Positions 42,988 through 45,453 of a DNA stretch of 45,453 nt are shown one piece after another. Every line of letters begins with the position of its first letter. Positions within the stretch are counted from its first letter, which is position 1. The position numbers and the translations under genes are program-made. The notes beneath the pieces were generated by a model that was not told the DNA's origin, did no database searches, and saw only the letters and a program-made list of their open reading frames with translations. The stretch lies in assembly GCA_045617505.1 (NCBI GenBank), contig JAZLIS010000012.1, positions 1-45,453 of the forward strand, given 5' to 3'. The DNA comes from Cacconaster sp045617505 (GTDB taxonomy: Bacteria; Bacteroidota; Bacteroidia; Bacteroidales; UBA932).

Positions 42988-43091
42988 ATTTTCGACATAA
43001 TTTTTGCAATACTAACTGTTGATTTCTCAGCCTATTACCCTATGGCAAAAAAACGGGCGGGCACTCTGTTTCGACCGGCTCCTCCAGCATA

Positions 43092-44117
43092 TCAGGACTG
43101 ACGTTCCTGCCACTTGTCAAGAGCGAGCTGCTGCATATCGACGACTTCGTCGCGCTCATCCACTATCTCGTCCCCGAGGACTGTCTCTATAATGTCCTCC
43201 ATCGAAATAAGTCCCTGAAAGGAACCGTAGTTGTTGATGATGATGGCTATCTGCTCCTTGCTCCTGAGCATTTCGTCCCAGATTCTGTCGATGGTGGTCT
43301 CTTCCGGGAAACTGGAGACCTCCCGCTTTATCTCAGCGAGGGTGCAGTCGTATTTGTCCTCGGCCATAAGCTGCAGTGCATCCATACGAAGTATGTAGCC
43401 GGTTATATACTCGTCATTGCCGGAATAGACGGGAATTCTGCTGTGGTGCAGGAACCTGCGGTCCTTGTAGAATTTCTTGATGGTCATCGACTCGGGGGCG
43501 ATTGCCGCCACCACGCGTGGGGTCATTGCGTCCTTGGCCGCGATTTCGTCGATATTGATGAGGTTCTGGATTATCTCGTTCTCGTCCTCCTCTATCTCCC
43601 CTGTCTCCTCAGCCACGTCCGCCATTGCACCCAACTCGTCCCTGGAAACGCTGATGTCACTCTTTCCGCGGGATATCAGTTTCTGAAGGAATTCCACAGC
43701 CACCACTATCGGGAAAAGGACTGCTATCAGTATCTTTATCGATTTTGCCGTGAATCCGGTAAGGGATTTCCAGTGGGTTGTGCCTATTGTTTTGGGGAAT
43801 ATCTCAGAGAATACCAGGATGAGGATTGTGGTCACTACGCTCATCAGTCCGAACCACTGCGAGCCGAAGACCTCCGTAGCCTGTTTGCCGACACCCGCCG
43901 CACCTATCGTATTGGCGATGGTGTTCAGGGAGAGTATCGCCGCCAGTGGGCGGGACGGGTCCTGCTTGTATTTCTTGAAGAGTTCTGCCGATTTGTATCC
44001 CTCCTCCTCCTTCATCACCACATACGAGATGGGCGTACTCATCAATGACGCTTCAAGGACAGAGCACAGAAAGGAGACGCACAGGGCAAGCAGCAGAAAC
44101 AGCAACAGTTCGGTCAT
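43092..44117 (-). CDS. CNNM/CorB-type membrane protein (DUF21 plus CBS pair)
   Basis: 341 residues: a DUF21/CNNM membrane domain with three to four helices (LLLFLLLALCVSFLCSVLEAS, LSLNTIANTIGAAGVGK, VFSEIFPKTIGTTHW), a helical linker rich in acidic residues (EETGEIEEDENEIIQNL), then a tandem CBS domain pair (DAMTPRVVAAIAP, GYILRMDALQL, IIINNYGSFQGLISMEDIIETVLGDEI). The C-terminal CorC_HlyC domain of longer relatives is absent. Such proteins are linked to magnesium or cobalt transport or efflux; older annotations say hemolysin. The ATG at 44117 is chosen because the membrane helix begins there. Confidence 0.9.
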   Translation of the reverse strand: MTELLLFLLLALCVSFLCSVLEASLMSTPISYVVMKEEEGYKSAELFKKYKQDPSRPLAAILSLNTIANTIGAAGVGKQATEVFGSQWFGLMSVVTTILILVFSEIFPKTIGTTHWKSLTGFTAKSIKILIAVLFPIVVAVEFLQKLISRGKSDISVSRDELGAMADVAEETGEIEEDENEIIQNLINIDEIAAKDAMTPRVVAAIAPESMTIKKFYKDRRFLHHSRIPVYSGNDEYITGYILRMDALQLMAEDKYDCTLAEIKREVSSFPEETTIDRIWDEMLRSKEQIAIIINNYGSFQGLISMEDIIETVLGDEIVDERDEVVDMQQLALDKWQERQS

Positions 44118-44121
44118 GCCG

Positions 44122-44152
44122 CAAAGATAATACAAACCCGCCGAAGTGCAAA
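44122..44152 (-). promoter_or_regulatory. Promoter of the CNNM gene
   Basis: TATCTTTG at 44129-44122 and TTTG at 44152-44149 with a 19-nt spacer, a full consensus match. The -7 box ends four nucleotides before the ATG, so the message should be leaderless or nearly so. Confidence 0.8.
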
Positions 44153-44161
44153 ATTTCCTCC

Positions 44162-44196
44162 TTGCGCAATACGCGAGTGACTCGCGTTTTGCGCAA
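44162..44196. repeat. 35-nt near-perfect palindrome
   Basis: Arms TTGCGCAA-T-ACGCGAGT and ACTCGCGT-T-TTGCGCAA meet around a single G; the only mismatch is one base per arm. It stands 10 nt upstream of the -33 box of the CNNM gene and just after the tRNA terminator. It could be an operator, a second terminator-like hairpin or a dispersed repeat. Confidence 0.75.
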
Positions 44197-44198
44197 CT

Positions 44199-44219
44199 AA
44201 AAAAGCGCCGTCGGGCGCT
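44199..44219 (-). terminator. Rho-independent terminator after tRNA-Arg
   Basis: AGCGCC and GGCGCT pair around a CGAC loop (44219-44204, minus strand), followed by TTTTTT (44204-44199). It would end a tRNA transcript of about 230 nt. Confidence 0.75.
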
Positions 44220-44287
44220 AGCGGAAGGCGAGTGGGAGAGCCTTGTGCGATAGGAGCCTGAAGCGGCGGGTCGCGAGGGTATTTATA

Positions 44288-44353
44288 GCAGGCATTTTGA
44301 TGCCTGCGGCCCGAAGCAGCAGGGCTTTAGCCCGCCGGCCAAGGGCAGAGCCC
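44288..44353. repeat. Cluster of three short hairpins
   Basis: GCAGGCAT-TTTG-ATGCCTGC (44288-44307), GGGCT-TT-AGCCC (44322-44333) and GGGC-AGA-GCCC (44343-44353) follow each other between the tRNA gene and its terminator. The 246-nt gap 44118-44363 has no credible gene. It looks like a dispersed intergenic repeat or tRNA trailer structure. Confidence 0.6.
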
Positions 44354-44363
44354 CAAATTATAG

Positions 44364-44435
44364 TATCCCCGCGGGGAATCGAACCCCGACCTTCAGAACC
44401 GGAATCTGAAATTCTATCCATTAAACTACGGAGAC
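44364..44435 (-). tRNA. tRNA-Arg (anticodon CCG)
   Basis: Cloverleaf on the minus strand: acceptor GTCTCCG with CGGGGAT (one G-T pair at the end), D-arm GTTT/GAAT, anticodon stem TCAGA/TCTGA with loop TTCCGGT, T-arm CGGGG-TTCGATT-CCCCG, discriminator A. Anticodon CCG reads CGG. The 3' CCA is not encoded (CTA follows). Confidence 0.94.
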
Positions 44436-44459
44436 GTTCGGCTATAATCGAACCGACCA

Positions 44460-44467
44460 CAAAGATA
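44460..44467 (-). promoter_or_regulatory. -7 box of the tRNA-Arg promoter
   Basis: TATCTTTG at 44467-44460 (minus), 24 nt upstream of the mature tRNA. The -33 box is only a T-rich stretch. It lies back to back with the promoter of the plus-strand gene. Confidence 0.55.
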
Positions 44468-44498
44468 TTGCTATTTTTTGATAAAAAGAGTATCTTTG
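44467..44498 (+). promoter_or_regulatory. Promoter of the carboxyltransferase gene
   Basis: TATCTTTG at 44491-44498, with ATTG at 44467-44470 as a one-mismatch -33 box and a 20-nt spacer. The start near 44504 leaves a leader of about 24 nt, AT-rich and without SD. Confidence 0.7.
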
Positions 44499-44527
44499 TA
44501 CGATAAAAATGTTAAAATATCAGCGCT

Positions 44528-45453
44528 ATGGCTCGTGAAATAAAATTTTCGCTCCTTTACAGAGATATGTGGCAGTCCTCCGGCAAATACACCGCCAGAG
44601 TTGACCAACTGGAAGAAATCGCTCCCGTCATCATTGATATGGGATGCTTCGACAGAGTCGAGACAAACGGCGGCGCCTTCGAACAGGTGCAGCTTCTTTA
44701 CGGACAGAACCCCAACACGGCCGTCCGCAAATGGTGCGCCCCCTTCAACAAGGCCGGCATCCAGACCCATATGCTCGAAAGGGGGTTGAACGCTCTCCGT
44801 ATGAATCCTGTTCCGGAAGATGTCCGCTTCCTTATGTACAAGGTCAAGAAGGCTCAGGGGACTGACATTTCCCGTTCATTCTGCGGACTGAACGACCACC
44901 GCAACCTCAAGGGCTCCGTCATCGGCGCCAAGAAAGCGGGAATGATTTCACAGGTCGCGCTCAGCATCACCCACTCCCCCGTCCATACGGTGGAATACTA
45001 TATGGGTGTGGTCGATCAAGTGGTGGAATACGGCTGCGACGAAATCTGCCTCAAGGATATGGCCGGCGTAGGACGGCCCGTCTTCCTGGGGAAACTCGTC
45101 AAGGCAATCAAGGACAAATATCCCAAACTTGTCGTACAGTATCACGGACACTCAGGCCCCGGCTTCGCAACAGCCTCGATGCTTGAGGTGGCAAGAGCCG
45201 GCGCGGACTATCTGGACGTGGCTATCGAACCTCTCTCCTGGGGCAAGATTCACCCCGACGTAATCACTATCCAGGCTATGCTCAAGGATGCGGGCTTCCT
45301 TGTAAAGGAGATAAACATGGATGCCTATATGGAAGCCAGAAGCCTGACACAGAAGTTCATAGACGATTTTCTCGGATATTTCATAGAGCCTACCAACAAG
45401 ATTTGCTCATCCCTGCTCGTGGGCTGCGGCCTCCCGGGCGGAATGATGGGCTC
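44528..45453 (+). CDS. Biotin-dependent carboxyltransferase subunit (oxaloacetate decarboxylase alpha type), partial
   Basis: 308 codons, open at the right edge. A TIM-barrel carboxyltransferase domain: RDMWQSSGKYTARVDQLEEIA, KAQGTDISRSFCGLNDHRNLKG, CLKDMAGVGRP with the carboxyl-accepting Lys, and HGHSGPGFATASML with the metal-binding HxH. In this Bacteroidota form RDxxQS replaces RDxHQSL and the Asp after the second His is Ser. It transfers CO2 between biotin and a keto acid or acyl-CoA; it is usually annotated as oxaloacetate decarboxylase or pyruvate carboxylase subunit B. The biotin-carrier and membrane subunits would lie outside. The only protein gene on the plus strand. Confidence 0.9.
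   Translation, partial: MAREIKFSLLYRDMWQSSGKYTARVDQLEEIAPVIIDMGCFDRVETNGGAFEQVQLLYGQNPNTAVRKWCAPFNKAGIQTHMLERGLNALRMNPVPEDVRFLMYKVKKAQGTDISRSFCGLNDHRNLKGSVIGAKKAGMISQVALSITHSPVHTVEYYMGVVDQVVEYGCDEICLKDMAGVGRPVFLGKLVKAIKDKYPKLVVQYHGHSGPGFATASMLEVARAGADYLDVAIEPLSWGKIHPDVITIQAMLKDAGFLVKEINMDAYMEARSLTQKFIDDFLGYFIEPTNKICSSLLVGCGLPGGMMG

Noticed and set aside
43016..43060. Terminator after the CNNM gene
   Set aside because: A TTTTTTT run follows CCCGCCCG on the minus strand, but no convincing stem can be formed before it.
42881..43091. Remnant of rpsC upstream of rplP
   Set aside because: None of the frames in the 223-nt gap shows S3-like sequence; the gap is AT-rich regulatory DNA.

Overview
The window is a gene-dense piece of a Bacteroidota chromosome, most likely from an uncultured member of the order Bacteroidales. 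The evidence is the Bacteroidetes-type promoter (-7 box TAnnTTTG, usually TATCTTTG, with TTTG-like -33 boxes), the near absence of strong Shine-Dalgarno sites, and protein families in their Bacteroidales forms: mutA/mutB methylmalonyl-CoA mutase, an rnf operon preceded by rseC, a Bacteroidetes-type carboxyltransferase, long cysteine-free S14 and a tailed L17. Genus cannot be decided from the sequence. Every protein gene except the last one (carboxyltransferase, from 44528) lies on the minus strand, so the region is best read from right to left.

Layout in transcription order: a divergent promoter region at 44436-44527 separates a tRNA-Arg(CCG) (minus) from a partial biotin-dependent carboxyltransferase (plus). 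Next come a hairpin-rich spacer, a CNNM/DUF21-CBS membrane protein, and the ribosomal cluster. That cluster begins abruptly at rplP with its own promoter and runs through rpmC, rpsQ, rplN, rplX, rplE, rpsN, rpsH, rplF, rplR, rpsE, rpmD, rplO, secY, map, infA, rpmJ, rpsM, rpsK, rpsD, rpoA and rplQ to a hairpin terminator. The proximal S10 genes (rpsJ to rpsC) are not upstream of rplP.

A second transcription unit starts at tgt (promoter at 32085). It holds tgt, lptG, a nucleoside-type MFS permease, alaS, an unusual LptF-Fmt fusion gene, queG, two paralogous M23 peptidase-like proteins and a short MerR-type regulator. It joins queuosine synthesis, translation enzymes, LPS export and cell-wall functions. 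A third tightly packed run starts with a coiled-coil zinc-ribbon protein and dnaB. It continues through a DUF3108 protein, rseC and rnfBCDGEA to dapB-dapA-ddh-lysC-asd (a complete aspartate to meso-diaminopimelate route by the dehydrogenase variant), parE and a PlsC-like acyltransferase. The last unit is mutA-mutB with its own promoter and terminator. It is followed by a cobalamin riboswitch that leads into a lipoprotein cut by the window edge.

Most of the content is housekeeping. The points that stand out are: the in-frame LptF-Fmt fusion with no usable internal start; the split of the S10-spc operon exactly before rplP, with a perfect inverted repeat over the -33 box; a Tgt lacking the zinc cysteines; an M23 paralogue with Cys in place of a catalytic His; a structured 96-nt spacer between rpsN and rpsH; and a near-perfect 35-nt palindrome upstream of the CNNM gene. 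No mobile elements, CRISPR arrays or defence systems are visible.
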